Below, in pieces: positions 18,289-27,973 of a stretch of DNA of 64,000 nt (the first letter of the stretch is position 1; each line of letters begins with the position of its first letter). The notes under the pieces are model-generated. The model was not told where the DNA came from. It searched no databases and saw only the letters and a program-made list of their open reading frames with translations. The stretch comes from CAVVYJ01 sp963752495 (lineage in GTDB: Bacteria; Pseudomonadota; Gammaproteobacteria; Burkholderiales; Methylophilaceae): the NCBI GenBank assembly GCA_963752495.1, contig CAVVYJ010000002.1, positions 744,001 to 808,000 on the forward strand, given 5' to 3'. A program made the translations under genes and the position numbers.

Positions 18289-20007
18289 AAATTGTTCAAA
18301 GAACCATTAACACTGAAATTCAAAATCAGTTATTAGAGGTTGGAATTTCGCCTCTGTTAGCCAAGCTTTATGCGGCGCGTGGCGTTGTAAGCGTAAAGGA
18401 ACTTGATGTTTCTTTAAGCAATTTGATTCCGCCAGAACAGCTTACCAATGCCAGCACTATGGCGAAACTGCTTGCGGATGCGATTGATTCAGAAAAATCC
18501 ATTTTAATCGTGGGTGATTATGACGCCGATGGCGCAACGGCGACTGCAGTTGCCATGAAGGGTTTGAAAACTTTTGGTGCGAATGTCGATTTTCTAGTTC
18601 CGAATCGGTTTGAATATGGCTATGGATTAACGCCCGAAATTGTCGCGCTCGCGGCGCAGAACAAGCCAGATATCATCATCACCGTCGATAACGGCATTGC
18701 GAGTGTCGATGGTGTTGCAGCCGCCAATCAGCGAGGCATTCAGGTGCTGATTACCGACCACCATTTACCTGCTGAAGTCACGCCAGAAGCCGCATGCATT
18801 GTGAACCCCAATCAACATGGTTGTATTTCCCAAGTAAAAATCTGGCGGGTGTCGGGGTGATGTTTTACGTGTTGCTGATGTTGCGGGCGGAGCTACGTGC
18901 ACGTGGTGCTTTTGCAGATATAGCAGAACCCAATTTAACCGAATTGCTTGATTTAGTGGCTTTAGGAACCGTGGCAGATTTGGTCAAGCTGGATGCTAAC
19001 AATCGAATTTTAGTTGAGCAAGGCTTACGTCGCATCCGTGCTGGTGTTTGCTGTGAGGGTATTAAGGCGCTGCTACGGGTTGCCGGACGCGATTTAAAAC
19101 AAACTAACGCGCAGGATTTGGGTTTTTACGTTGGGCCGAGGTTGAATGCGGCTGGTAGGTTGGATGATATGCGGCTTGGCATTCAATGTTTGCTTGCCGA
19201 AACGCCGCTTGAGGCGCAAAAAATCGCGCAAACACTACACGACTTAAACTTGGAGCGCCGCAATATCGAGGCTGATATGCAAGATGGCGCATTGGCGAGC
19301 TTGGATGAGATTGAAGTCGAAAATCAATTCAGCATCAGCTTGTATGAGCAAGGCTGGCATCAAGGTGTGGTGGGCATTCTGGCCTCGCGCATAAAAGAAA
19401 AATTTCACCGTCCCACTATAGCCTTTGCACAGGCGGGGGATAATGGCGTTTTTGCAGAAGCGGGTGAAGGCGTGCTTAAAGGTTCTGGTCGTTCCATCGC
19501 AGGCTTACACTTACGCGACGCTTTGGATTTGGTCACTAAACGACATCCTGATTTAATTTTAAAATTTGGCGGTCATGCGATGGCTGCGGGTTTGAGCATC
19601 AAACAAGCAGATTTTTTGCATTTACCAAGCGTTTGAAGGCGGTGGTGAGCGAGTTGCTGAGCCCTGCCGATTTGCAGGCGATGATTGAGACAGACGGCTG
19701 TTTGGATGTGAGTGAAATGCGGCTAGAGTCCGCACAGTTACTGGCGTCTAGCGTATGGGGTCAAGGCTTTGCGCCGCCTTTGTTTGCGGATGCGTTTGCC
19801 GTGGTGAATCAACGCATTGTCGGTGAAAAGCATTTGAAGCTCTATTTAGAAAAACAGGGTAAACGTTTCGAAGCGATATTTTTCGGCCAAACCGAATTTT
19901 TGCTCCCCAAAAAAATACACGCAACTTTTGTGTTGGATGTAAATGAATATCAGGGACTAATAAAACTTCAACTACAATTAAAGAATGTGTATGGATTAGT
20001 CAGTTAA
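18285..20007 (+). CDS. recJ: Single-stranded-DNA-specific exonuclease RecJ, two frameshifts, altered C-terminus
   Basis: 5'-3' ssDNA exonuclease of recombination and mismatch repair. DHH motifs are seen: VGDYDADGATATA, TVDNGIAS, ITDHHLP; the DHHA1 part has GSGRSIAGLHL and KFGGHAMAAGL. Two frameshifts lie at T runs at 18826-18828 and 19621-19623; one more T in each gives HGCIFPSKNLAGVGVM and DFLHFTKRLKAVV. The OB-like C-terminus (WGQGFAPPLFADAF, HLKLYLEKQGKRFEAIFFGQ) is present, but the last residues (VYGLVS) run into the convergent eptA-like gene. A second, diverged recJ tail lies on the far side of that gene (21757-22071), so this tail probably came in with the insertion. Confidence 0.88.
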
Positions 20008-21639
20008 TGTATCGCAGTGTCGCTTGCTTGAAGTGAAGTTATTTGAAAATAAACTTTGATTAGTCGGTCTTTGAGATACGCCATACAAGTCTAACAAAGT
20101 GAATTGAATTTTTTCTAAAGAATATGGTTTGTTCAAGTTGTTCCTAAAATTAGCTAAATCTAAGTTTAGCGGATTAACCTTATCCTCATTTAGCCAAAAA
20201 ATAAGTGGCACATCAAATCCTTGCCTCGGTCCGTTATACAAGCTGTGCCCGATAAAGTCAGAATTTTCTCCTAAATTTTGACCGTGATCGGAAAAGTAAG
20301 TAATGGAAGCAGCATTTTTTGAGATCGCCATATCTAAAACTTTAGAAATGATGAAGTCTGAGTAAAGAATTGAGTTGTCATATGCGTTATATATATCTTC
20401 CCGAAAAAGCGGGTCATTTTTCCGCTTTACTGTGTTAGGAACTTCTGCATTTGATTTCCAGTATTCAAAGTTTTTTGGGTAACGTTGTTTGTAATCTGGA
20501 TGCGACCCCATAAGATGAATAAATATAACTTTGTTGGGTTCAGAGCCTGCTAGAGCCTTTTCAATTGCAGGAATGAGTTGCTCATCAAAATCATAACCCA
20601 TACGAAAATCTCTTTTATTTACGAAATCAGAATAGTCGGCAAAGACAAACCAAGCTGATGATGCCGAGAAATAGCCAGCACCACCTGGCTGATTAGATAT
20701 CCAATATGTTTTGTAGCCAGCATCTTTCAGTTTTGATATTAAGTTTGGATTTGTAAGGCCATGTTCAAATGTTAGCTTCCCCCCACCCAACATGATGTCT
20801 GACAAGGAAAGTTGAGTAAGCGGTTCTGTTGAGCAAACATCAACGCCTTGAAATCTATTTAGATGATTTATTTTTTTCATTAATGGATTCGTTTCTCTCT
20901 GATAGCCATATAGCGACATATGGCTTCGGGTTGCTGACTCTCCAATAATTACGATATGCAATGAGTGATTTTTAGGGAACAGCATTTTTGCATCGCTATA
21001 TTTAGCTTTCATTGACTTTAATGCATCGAACTCTGCTCTTTTGGAGAGCACTTCGCTTCCAACAGTGTATGTAAAAGCTATGGGGTTATTAAAAGCAAAG
21101 GTTAGCTTATTTTTCCCTATTCCCCCAAGCGCCAGCAAGATGGCAAGCGCAAGAAAACTGATTGCTTTGCTGTTATGAAGGATAGAAACTTTGCTCAATA
21201 ACTTCCAAGTGAAGATGGCAAGCAGGCTTAAAAATATAAAAGTTACAAGAGTGAAAAATACTTTGGCATATGTGGATTGAAAAATTAGATATTCGCTGGC
21301 TTCGGTAATGTTGGAATCGAGCAGGGCTGTAACAGAAGGGGACGCTATGAGTTGACCATATGTTAGCATGTGAAATAACGACAAAGCGCTAAAAGTTGTG
21401 CAAATCAGACCAAAGAGAAAGTAACAGACCACTCTTGGCGCTTTGGGTATTAGCATTAGTGCGAAAGGCACGCAGAAGCTTATTACAATATTAAAAACTA
21501 ATGCTAAAAAGAGCCTTTCGTAATACTCGTTGCCCACGAGCATGCCGGATGCCGAAAAAAAATCAATTAAAAAAACTGGTGAGGTAAGAGCTGCAAAGCA
21601 AATTCCCAGCAAAAACTTGGGGCGCCAATGTGTCATCAA
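19996..21639 (-). CDS. Phosphoethanolamine transferase, EptA/CptA type, inserted at the end of recJ
   Basis: An inner-membrane enzyme that adds phosphoethanolamine to a cell-surface lipid such as lipid A or the LPS core. The N-terminal ~165 residues contain about five membrane segments. The periplasmic sulfatase-like domain has VIIGESATRSHMSLYGY (metal Glu), the nucleophile region STEPLTQLSLSDIML (probable Thr), HLMGSHPDYKQRYP and YFSDHGQNLGE with zinc ligands. 547 residues is typical. Two adjacent ATGs (21639, 21636). Its codon use is more AT-rich than the neighbours, and it lies between two copies of the recJ 3' end, both signs of acquisition. The lipid target cannot be read from sequence. 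Confidence 0.88.
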   Translation of the reverse strand: MMTHWRPKFLLGICFAALTSPVFLIDFFSASGMLVGNEYYERLFLALVFNIVISFCVPFALMLIPKAPRVVCYFLFGLICTTFSALSLFHMLTYGQLIASPSVTALLDSNITEASEYLIFQSTYAKVFFTLVTFIFLSLLAIFTWKLLSKVSILHNSKAISFLALAILLALGGIGKNKLTFAFNNPIAFTYTVGSEVLSKRAEFDALKSMKAKYSDAKMLFPKNHSLHIVIIGESATRSHMSLYGYQRETNPLMKKINHLNRFQGVDVCSTEPLTQLSLSDIMLGGGKLTFEHGLTNPNLISKLKDAGYKTYWISNQPGGAGYFSASSAWFVFADYSDFVNKRDFRMGYDFDEQLIPAIEKALAGSEPNKVIFIHLMGSHPDYKQRYPKNFEYWKSNAEVPNTVKRKNDPLFREDIYNAYDNSILYSDFIISKVLDMAISKNAASITYFSDHGQNLGENSDFIGHSLYNGPRQGFDVPLIFWLNEDKVNPLNLDLANFRNNLNKPYSLEKIQFTLLDLYGVSQRPTNQSLFSNNFTSSKRHCDTLTD

Positions 21640-21756
21640 ACTGCAATCCTATTGTAATAATCGTCGATAATAGCAAAAGGTACTAAAGTTGTAATTAATA
21701 ATATGGTGTTTAGAGAAACGGGTGTTTATTAATTTTAAATATATATTTGACCAGAT

Positions 21757-22071
21757 GAGATTGCAATTGGAGGCAGCTTGGCAGTCAACCATATGAGCCT
21801 AGAAGCCTCACAAGTATTGGTTTCTGGCGCACGAGGTCAATGCCCCCAGCCTTTGTTTGCAGATGCGTTTACCGTGGTGAATCAGCGCATTGTCGGCGAA
21901 AAGCATTTAAAACTGTATCTGGAGAAGCAAGGTAAGCGATTTGATGCGATATTTTTTGGCCAAACCGAGTTTTTACCCGAGCAGATCAATGCGGTGTATC
22001 AGCTACAAACGAATACTTATAATGGATTACAAACACTGCAGTTACAGGTGCTCAATGCATCGCTTGCTTAA
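21757..22071 (+). pseudogene. Displaced remnant of the recJ 3' end
   Basis: The translation GSLAVNHMSLEASQVLVSGARGQ and onward matches the recJ C-terminus (GCLDVSEMRLESAQLLASSVWGQ): both share PLFADAF, VVNQRIVGEKHLKLYLEKQGKRF and AIFFGQTEFL. DNA identity is high but clearly not complete, and the WGQGF motif has decayed to RGQC. There is no start codon with an RBS and no 5' part of recJ, so it is a remnant. It lies directly upstream of tpiA and is probably the original recJ tail pushed away by the eptA insertion. Confidence 0.85.
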
Positions 22072-22087
22072 GCTATAATGTCACGAT

Positions 22088-22876
22088 ATGACACAAACGA
22101 AGAACTTTGCAAAAAAAATCGTTGTTGCTAACTGGAAAATGCATGGCAACCTTAAGAAAAATCAAGCTTTATTGCAGGCTTACATCAAAACATTAACCAA
22201 CCTTAAGCACACGCAGGTCGTGGTATGCGCGCCGTATCCTTACCTCGCGCAATTGCAATCCTTGCTAGGTAATACGGATATTGCTTGGGGCGCGCAGAAT
22301 ATGGCTAAAAACGAGATTGGGCCATTTACAGGTGAAGTTTCAGCCGAAATGTTGCGTGATTTTGGTTGTGAGTATGTGATTCTCGGCCACTCGGAGCGCG
22401 CTACGGCGTATTGCGAAAGTGACGAGAATATTGCGCAGAAATTTATGACTGCCAAAAAGAACGGCCTCACGCCGATTTTATGTGTGGGTGAAACGCTGAT
22501 TGAGCGCGAGGCGGGCGTGATGGAGATGGTGGTGGGCAAGCAACTTGATACCATCATTAAGCTTTATGGTGCTGAGGCGTTTGCCGATGCGATTATCTCT
22601 TACGAGCCGATTTGGGCGATTGGCACAGGCTTGGCTGCGACGCCGGAGCAAGCTAAATCGATGCACAAATTCATTCACAACAAAATCGCTGCGCTGAATA
22701 TCGAGGCGGAAAATCGCCTAAAAATCCTCTACGGGGGGAGCGTAAACCCGCAAAATGCGGTACAATTATTTGAAGTTGAGAATATTGATGGCGGACTAAT
22801 TGGTAAATGTTCGCTTAATGCTAAAGAATTTGAAAATATCTGCATTGCAGCTGAGTCGGTCGCGGCACAAATTTAA
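22088..22876 (+). CDS. tpiA: Triosephosphate isomerase
   Basis: Interconverts dihydroxyacetone phosphate and glyceraldehyde 3-phosphate. VVANWKMHGN carries the catalytic Lys, ILGHSERAT the catalytic His, and ISYEPIWAIGTG the catalytic Glu with loop 6; ILYGGSVNPQNA is the phosphate-binding loop. 262 residues, slightly long from an N-terminal extension. The ATG is 16 bases after the recJ remnant. tpiA-secG-tRNA-Leu-nuoA is a common betaproteobacterial order. Confidence 0.97.
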   Translation: MTQTKNFAKKIVVANWKMHGNLKKNQALLQAYIKTLTNLKHTQVVVCAPYPYLAQLQSLLGNTDIAWGAQNMAKNEIGPFTGEVSAEMLRDFGCEYVILGHSERATAYCESDENIAQKFMTAKKNGLTPILCVGETLIEREAGVMEMVVGKQLDTIIKLYGAEAFADAIISYEPIWAIGTGLAATPEQAKSMHKFIHNKIAALNIEAENRLKILYGGSVNPQNAVQLFEVENIDGGLIGKCSLNAKEFENICIAAESVAAQI

Positions 22877-22917
22877 CAATTAAAATATTCTCGAGAGAAT
22901 ATTTATAGGTAAAAATT

Positions 22918-23295
22918 ATGGAAAATTTAGTCACAGTCATTCATGTGCTGGCAGCGGCTGGCGTGATTGGCTTGGTGTTATTGCAACACGGCAAAGGCGC
23001 TGATATGGGCGCGGCATTTGGTAGTGGCGCATCAGGCAGTTTGTTTGGTGTGAGCGGCTCATCTAACTTCTTAAGCCGTGCAACGGCCGTTTGCGTTGTG
23101 GTGTTTTTCATCACAAGTCTCACGCTTGCCTATATGGCAAGCCATCGCGCTAGCAGCGGCAGTGTGATTAAAGCGGCTACTCAAGCTAGCCAAGTAAAAA
23201 CAGACGCAGCTCAACCTGTTGAAAGCAAACCGACGGAAACAACCCCTGCTGAAAGCAACCCGAGTTCTGGTGCTGCGAAAGATATTCCAAACTAA
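22918..23295 (+). CDS. secG: Preprotein translocase subunit SecG
   Basis: A small subunit of the SecYEG translocon. It has two transmembrane helices (residues 3-20 and about 57-75) with the loop GKGADMGAAFGSGASGSLFG, the SecG signature, and a Ser/Thr/Pro/Glu-rich cytoplasmic tail ending PSSGAAKDIPN. 125 residues. It follows tpiA by 41 bases and precedes tRNA-Leu. Confidence 0.95.
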   Translation: MENLVTVIHVLAAAGVIGLVLLQHGKGADMGAAFGSGASGSLFGVSGSSNFLSRATAVCVVVFFITSLTLAYMASHRASSGSVIKAATQASQVKTDAAQPVESKPTETTPAESNPSSGAAKDIPN

Positions 23296-23330
23296 AGCTT
23301 AGGTTTTTGAGGGAATGCCCTAAACACAAT

Positions 23331-23415
23331 GCCGTCGTGGTGGAATTGGTAGACACGCAGCCTTGAGGTGGCTGTGACGAAAGTCGTGAGAGTTCGAGTC
23401 TCTCCGTCGGCACCA
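23331..23415 (+). tRNA. tRNA-Leu (GAG)
   Basis: An 85-base tRNA with encoded CCA, a long variable arm (class II) and the anticodon GAG in CCTTGAGGTGG. The D arm TGGTGGAATTGGTAGACAC and T loop GTTCGAGTC are standard. The acceptor stem GCCGTCG/CGTCGGC has a T5:T68 mismatch where related tRNAs have A:T, either a real variant or a base error. It sits between secG and nuoA. Confidence 0.95.
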
Positions 23416-23502
23416 AATAGTAAAAATTTAAAGTATTAAATACATGTTTGAAGTGTATAGTTTAAAAATAAAAACCTCTTAAAACATTAGTTAGGGACCT
23501 CT

Positions 23503-23859
23503 GTGCTGGAAAATTATTTTCCAATTTTGATGTTCATCTTAGTGGGCCTGGCAGTTGGCCTAGGACCACTTATCCTCGGTAAAATCCTGTCACCTCATCG
23601 GCCGGACTCTGAAAAGAACTCCCCTTATGAATGCGGTTTTGAGGCCTTTGAGGACGCGCGCATGAAGTTTGATGTGCGCTATTACCTTGTCGCTATTCTG
23701 TTTATTCTGTTTGATTTGGAAATTGCGTTTTTATTCCCATGGGCTGTAGTGCTGAGAGAAATCGGCCTATTCGGCTTTCTGGCTATGATGTTTTTCTTGT
23801 TCGTGCTCGTGGTTGGTTTTGTCTATGAGTGGAAGAAAGGTGCGCTGGAATGGGATTAG
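23503..23859 (+). CDS. nuoA: NADH-quinone oxidoreductase subunit A
   Basis: A small membrane-arm subunit of complex I with three transmembrane helices. The signature SPYECGFEAF and MKFDVRYYLVAILFILFDLEIAFLFPWAV is clear. GTG start after AGGGA. 118 residues. The 3' end overlaps nuoB by ten bases. First gene of the fourteen-gene nuo operon. Confidence 0.96.
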   Translation: MLENYFPILMFILVGLAVGLGPLILGKILSPHRPDSEKNSPYECGFEAFEDARMKFDVRYYLVAILFILFDLEIAFLFPWAVVLREIGLFGFLAMMFFLFVLVVGFVYEWKKGALEWD

Positions 23860-24326
23860 AAGGCGTGATGGAAAAAGGCTTCGTTACCACGTCGCTCGAT
23901 ACGCTTATCAATTACACTCGTACAGGTTCGCTTTGGCCCATGACATTCGGCTTGGCATGCTGTGCGGTGGAAATGATGCATGCGGGCGCTTCGCGCTATG
24001 ATCTTGACCGCTTCGGTATCGTGTTCAGGCCAAGTCCGCGGCAATCGGATGTGATGATTGTAGCCGGCACACTTGTAAATAAAATGGCGCCTGCATTGCG
24101 AAAAGTATACGACCAAATGGCTGAGCCGCGCTGGGTGATTTCTATGGGAAGTTGCGCCAATGGTGGCGGATATTATCACTATTCATATGCTGTAGTGCGC
24201 GGTTGTGACCGTATTGTGCCAGTGGACGTATATGTGCCGGGTTGCCCGCCAACAGCAGAGGCGTTGCTGTTTGGCATTATTCAGTTGCAGAAAAAAATCA
24301 GACGTACCAATACGATAGCGCGCTAA
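23850..24326 (+). CDS. nuoB: NADH-quinone oxidoreductase subunit B
   Basis: Peripheral-arm subunit that carries cluster N2, which gives electrons to quinone. The ligands are in LACCAVEMM, SMGSCANGGG and YVPGCPP. The real start is the ATG at 23850 (MGLEGVMEKGF), inside nuoA and read in another frame; this overlap decides the start. 158 residues. Confidence 0.97.
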   Translation: MGLEGVMEKGFVTTSLDTLINYTRTGSLWPMTFGLACCAVEMMHAGASRYDLDRFGIVFRPSPRQSDVMIVAGTLVNKMAPALRKVYDQMAEPRWVISMGSCANGGGYYHYSYAVVRGCDRIVPVDVYVPGCPPTAEALLFGIIQLQKKIRRTNTIAR

Positions 24327-24344
24327 GGTTATAAAATAAAAATC

Positions 24345-24938
24345 ATGTCAGCTAAATTAGACCAATTATCCGCACAACTTAAACTGGCTTTAAACGACAA
24401 TCTGGAAGAAATCAGTGTTGCGCTAAACGAAATTACTATTCAATGTAGAGCGGAAAATCTGGTCGAGGCTTGTCTTAAATTACGTGACCACGCTGAATTG
24501 AAGTTTGAGCAGTTGATAGACTTGTGCGGTGTGGATTATGCCGAACATAAAGACGGTCAATGGCAAGGCCCACGCTTTGCTGTAGTGCTGCATTTACTTT
24601 CAGTTTCACTGAATCAGCGTGTTCGTGTGCGTGTGTTCGCGACGGACGACGATTTTCCCATGCTACCAACGTTGGTTGATGTTTGGCCTGTTGCCAACTG
24701 GTATGAGCGTGAAGCCTTTGATTTGTTTGGAATTATGTTTGAAAATCACCCAGATTTGCGTCGCATTCTAACTGACTACGGTTTTGTTGGTCATCCGTTC
24801 CGCAAAGATTTCCCGATGATTGGTAATGTGGAAATGCGCTATGACCCGGAACAGCAGCGCGTGATTTATCAGCCAGTTTCGATTGAGTTAAGAAACAATG
24901 TGCCGCGAGTGATTCGTGATGAGGGCAGTCATGGCTGA
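24345..24938 (+). CDS. nuoC: NADH-quinone oxidoreductase subunit C
   Basis: A separate NuoC (30 kDa subunit), not fused to NuoD as in E. coli. The family motif is WYEREAFDLFGIMFENHPDLRRILTDYGF followed by HPFRKDFPM. 197 residues. The last eight bases overlap nuoD. Confidence 0.97.
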   Translation: MSAKLDQLSAQLKLALNDNLEEISVALNEITIQCRAENLVEACLKLRDHAELKFEQLIDLCGVDYAEHKDGQWQGPRFAVVLHLLSVSLNQRVRVRVFATDDDFPMLPTLVDVWPVANWYEREAFDLFGIMFENHPDLRRILTDYGFVGHPFRKDFPMIGNVEMRYDPEQQRVIYQPVSIELRNNVPRVIRDEGSHG

Positions 24939-26184
24939 AATAAGAAATTACACCATGAATTTTGGCCCGCAGCACCCTGCGGCGCACGGTGTTTTGCGAT
25001 TGGTGCTGGAGCTTGATGGCGAGGTAATTCAGCGTGCCGACCCGCATATTGGTCTTTTGCACCGCGCAACTGAAAAGCTTGCTGAGAATCGTACTTATCT
25101 ACAATCTGTGCCTTATATGGATAGGCTGGATTATGTGTCGATGATGGCAAACGAGCATGCTTATGTGATGGCGATTGAGAAGATGCTCGGTTTGGAAGTG
25201 CCGATTCGTGCGCAATATATTCGCGTTATGTTCGATGAAATCACCCGTGTTTTAAACCATCTTCTTTGGCTGGGTGCGCATGCGCTGGACGTGGGGGCAA
25301 TGACCGTATTTTTGTATGCCTTCCGCGAGCGCGAAGACTTGTTTGACTGCTATGAAGCGGTTTCTGGGGCACGTATGCACGCGGCGTATTATCGTCCTGG
25401 TGGCGTATATCGTGATTTGCCAGAACGTATGCCACAACATGAAACTGGTAAATTTCGTGCTGCAAGCCAAATTAAGAAACTTAACGAAAATCGCCAAGGT
25501 TCGTTGTTAGATTTTATTGAGGACTTTACGAATCGCTTTCCCACTTACATTGATGAATATGAGACTTTGCTAACGGATAATCGAATCTGGAAGCAGCGTA
25601 CAGTGGGCATTGGCGTCGTAAGTCCAGAACGTGCACTGGCGCTTGGTATGACAGGACCGATGCTGCGCGGTAGCGGCATTGAGTGGGATTTGCGCAAAAA
25701 GCAGCCTTATGAAGTTTATGACAAGATGGATTTTGATATCCCTGTTGGTGTGAATGGTGATTGTTACGATCGTTACTTGATTCGTATGGAAGAGTTTCGC
25801 CAGTCAAACAAAATCATCAAACAGTGTGTAGCGTGGTTGCGCGCAAACCCAGGCCCGGTGATTACGTCTGATAACAAAATCGCACCACCAAATCGTGAGA
25901 GCATGAAAACCAATATGGAAGACATGATTCATCATTTCAAGCTATTTACTGAAGGCTTTCATGTGCCTGAGGGCGAAGCTTATGCGGCTGTGGAACATCC
26001 AAAAGGTGAGTTTGGAATCTACATGGTTTCTGATGGTGCGAATAAGCCTTATCGATTAAAAATTCGTGCGCCTGGTTTTGCGCATTTAGCTGCGCTGGAC
26101 GAAATGGTCAAGGGGCATATGATTGCTGATTTGGTTGCAATTATCGGCACGCAAGATATTGTTTTTGGCGAGATAGATAGATAG
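24931..26184 (+). CDS. nuoD: NADH-quinone oxidoreductase subunit D
   Basis: The 49 kDa subunit that shapes the quinone site with NuoB. It starts MAEIRNYTMNFGPQHPAAHGVLRL, with His residues of the quinone cavity, and ends AIIGTQDIVFGEIDR, both typical. I take the ATG at 24931, overlapping nuoC; an ORF extension of five codons upstream is not needed. 417 residues. Next gene after three bases. Confidence 0.97.
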   Translation: MAEIRNYTMNFGPQHPAAHGVLRLVLELDGEVIQRADPHIGLLHRATEKLAENRTYLQSVPYMDRLDYVSMMANEHAYVMAIEKMLGLEVPIRAQYIRVMFDEITRVLNHLLWLGAHALDVGAMTVFLYAFREREDLFDCYEAVSGARMHAAYYRPGGVYRDLPERMPQHETGKFRAASQIKKLNENRQGSLLDFIEDFTNRFPTYIDEYETLLTDNRIWKQRTVGIGVVSPERALALGMTGPMLRGSGIEWDLRKKQPYEVYDKMDFDIPVGVNGDCYDRYLIRMEEFRQSNKIIKQCVAWLRANPGPVITSDNKIAPPNRESMKTNMEDMIHHFKLFTEGFHVPEGEAYAAVEHPKGEFGIYMVSDGANKPYRLKIRAPGFAHLAALDEMVKGHMIADLVAIIGTQDIVFGEIDR

Positions 26185-26186
26185 AT

Positions 26187-26660
26187 ATGTTAAGCGCAGA
26201 AGCCATTAAAAAAATTGATTACGAATTGACCAAATACCCTCAAGATAAACGTGAGGCGGCGGTGATGAGCGCTTTGCGCATCGTGCAGACGGAGATGGGC
26301 TGGTTATCACAAGAGTGCATTCAGGATGTTGCTGCATATTTACGCATTCCCGAAATTGCCGCGCTGGAAGTCGCAACATTTTACAATATGTACGACTTAG
26401 CGCCAGTTGGTAAATATAAAATCGCTATTTGTACCAACATTTCCTGCATGCTGCGCGATAGTGACGGCATAGTAAATCACCTGCAAACCAAACTGGGTGT
26501 TGGCTTTAATGAAGTGACTGCAGATGGGAAATTTTGCCTGAAAGAGGGCGAGTGCATGGGCGCCTGTGGCGGCGCGCCTTTAATGATTGTGAACAACACC
26601 GAAATGCATGAATTTTTAACCCCTGAAAAAGTAGATATGATTTTGAAGGATTTGAAATAG
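26187..26660 (+). CDS. nuoE: NADH-quinone oxidoreductase subunit E
   Basis: The 24 kDa thioredoxin-like subunit with [2Fe-2S] cluster N1a. Ligands: CTNISCMLR and EGECMGACGGAP. 157 residues. The TAG stop shares its last base with the GTG of nuoF. Confidence 0.97.
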   Translation: MLSAEAIKKIDYELTKYPQDKREAAVMSALRIVQTEMGWLSQECIQDVAAYLRIPEIAALEVATFYNMYDLAPVGKYKIAICTNISCMLRDSDGIVNHLQTKLGVGFNEVTADGKFCLKEGECMGACGGAPLMIVNNTEMHEFLTPEKVDMILKDLK

Positions 26661-27970
26661 TGGCTGCGACAAAAACAACCAAGTCGAACTTTAAAGGCCA
26701 GACTCTGCTGACGTTACGTACACTCACAGAAAAAGATCCATCGTCATTGGCAACTTACGAAAAACTGGGTGGCTACGCACAACTCAAACGTATCGTGACC
26801 GAAAAAGTAAAAGCAGTAGATATCATTAATCAGGTTAAGTTATCTGGGTTGCGGGGGCGTGGGGGCGCGGGCTTTCCTACAGGGCTTAAGTGGAGCTTTA
26901 TGCCTCGCTACTTTGACGGAACTAAGTATTTGGTTTGCAATACCGATGAGGGTGAGCCAGGAACATTTAAAGACCGCGATATTATTCGCTACAACCCACA
27001 TCAGCTGATTGAAGGGATGGCGATTGCGGCCTATACACTTGGGGCTAGAGTCGGCTACAACTATATTCATGGTGAGATTTGGCATGAATACGAGATATTT
27101 GAGCAGGCCTTGGCAGACGCACGCGCTGCTGGTTATATTGGCGAAGCGTTGTTTGGCACTAATTTCAGTTTTGATTTATACGCTGTGCATGGCTACGGAG
27201 CCTATATTTGTGGCGAAGAAACTGCGCTGATTGAATCGATTGAAGGCAAAAAAGGCCAGCCGCGCTTTAAGCCGCCATTTCCTGCAAGTTATGGTGTTTT
27301 TGGTAAGCCAACGAACGTGAATAATACAGAAAGTTATGCGAGCATTCCCTGGATTCTGCAGTATGGCGGACAAGCGTTTGCAGATTTAGGCGTGGCGAAT
27401 GCGGGCGGTACAAAGTTATTTTCAGTGTCTGGTCATGTAGAAAAGCCTGGTAATTATGAGGTTAAAATGGGCACGCCTTTTAATGACTTGCTTGAGATGG
27501 CGGGCGGTGTCTGGAAAGGCCGTAAACTCAAAGCGGTTATCCCAGGCGGACCGTCAACACCGGTAATGCCAGCTTCAGCGATTATAGGCGCAACTATGGA
27601 CTATGAAGGTTTGAGCAAAGCAAGGTCCAGCTTGGGTGCGGGCTCCATGATTGTGATGGATGAAACAACATGTATGGTAAAGACGCTCAAACGCCTCTCA
27701 TACTTTTTTTATGAAGAAAGCTGTGGCCAGTGTACGCCTTGTCGTGAGGGAACGGGCTGGGTATATCGTGTGATTAAACGCATTACAGAGGGCAAAGGCA
27801 AAATGGAAGATTTAGATTTGCTAAGCGATGTAAGTAATAATATCTCTGGCCGCACGATATGTGCGCTGGGTGATGCTGCAGCAACGCCAGTACTAAGTTT
27901 TATTAAGCACTTCCGCCCAGAGTTTGAATATTACATTCAGCATGGCAAAAGCATGGTTGATGGTAAATAG
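26660..27970 (+). CDS. nuoF: NADH-quinone oxidoreductase subunit F
   Basis: The 51 kDa NADH-binding, FMN-containing subunit. GLRGRGGAGFPTGLKW binds NADH, NTDEGEPGTFKDR is part of the FMN site and ESCGQCTPCREGTGW with a later Cys (RTICALGD) binds the N3 [4Fe-4S] cluster. The GTG start overlaps the nuoE stop by one base. 436 residues. Confidence 0.97.
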   Translation: MAATKTTKSNFKGQTLLTLRTLTEKDPSSLATYEKLGGYAQLKRIVTEKVKAVDIINQVKLSGLRGRGGAGFPTGLKWSFMPRYFDGTKYLVCNTDEGEPGTFKDRDIIRYNPHQLIEGMAIAAYTLGARVGYNYIHGEIWHEYEIFEQALADARAAGYIGEALFGTNFSFDLYAVHGYGAYICGEETALIESIEGKKGQPRFKPPFPASYGVFGKPTNVNNTESYASIPWILQYGGQAFADLGVANAGGTKLFSVSGHVEKPGNYEVKMGTPFNDLLEMAGGVWKGRKLKAVIPGGPSTPVMPASAIIGATMDYEGLSKARSSLGAGSMIVMDETTCMVKTLKRLSYFFYEESCGQCTPCREGTGWVYRVIKRITEGKGKMEDLDLLSDVSNNISGRTICALGDAAATPVLSFIKHFRPEFEYYIQHGKSMVDGK

Positions 27971-27973
27971 CAT

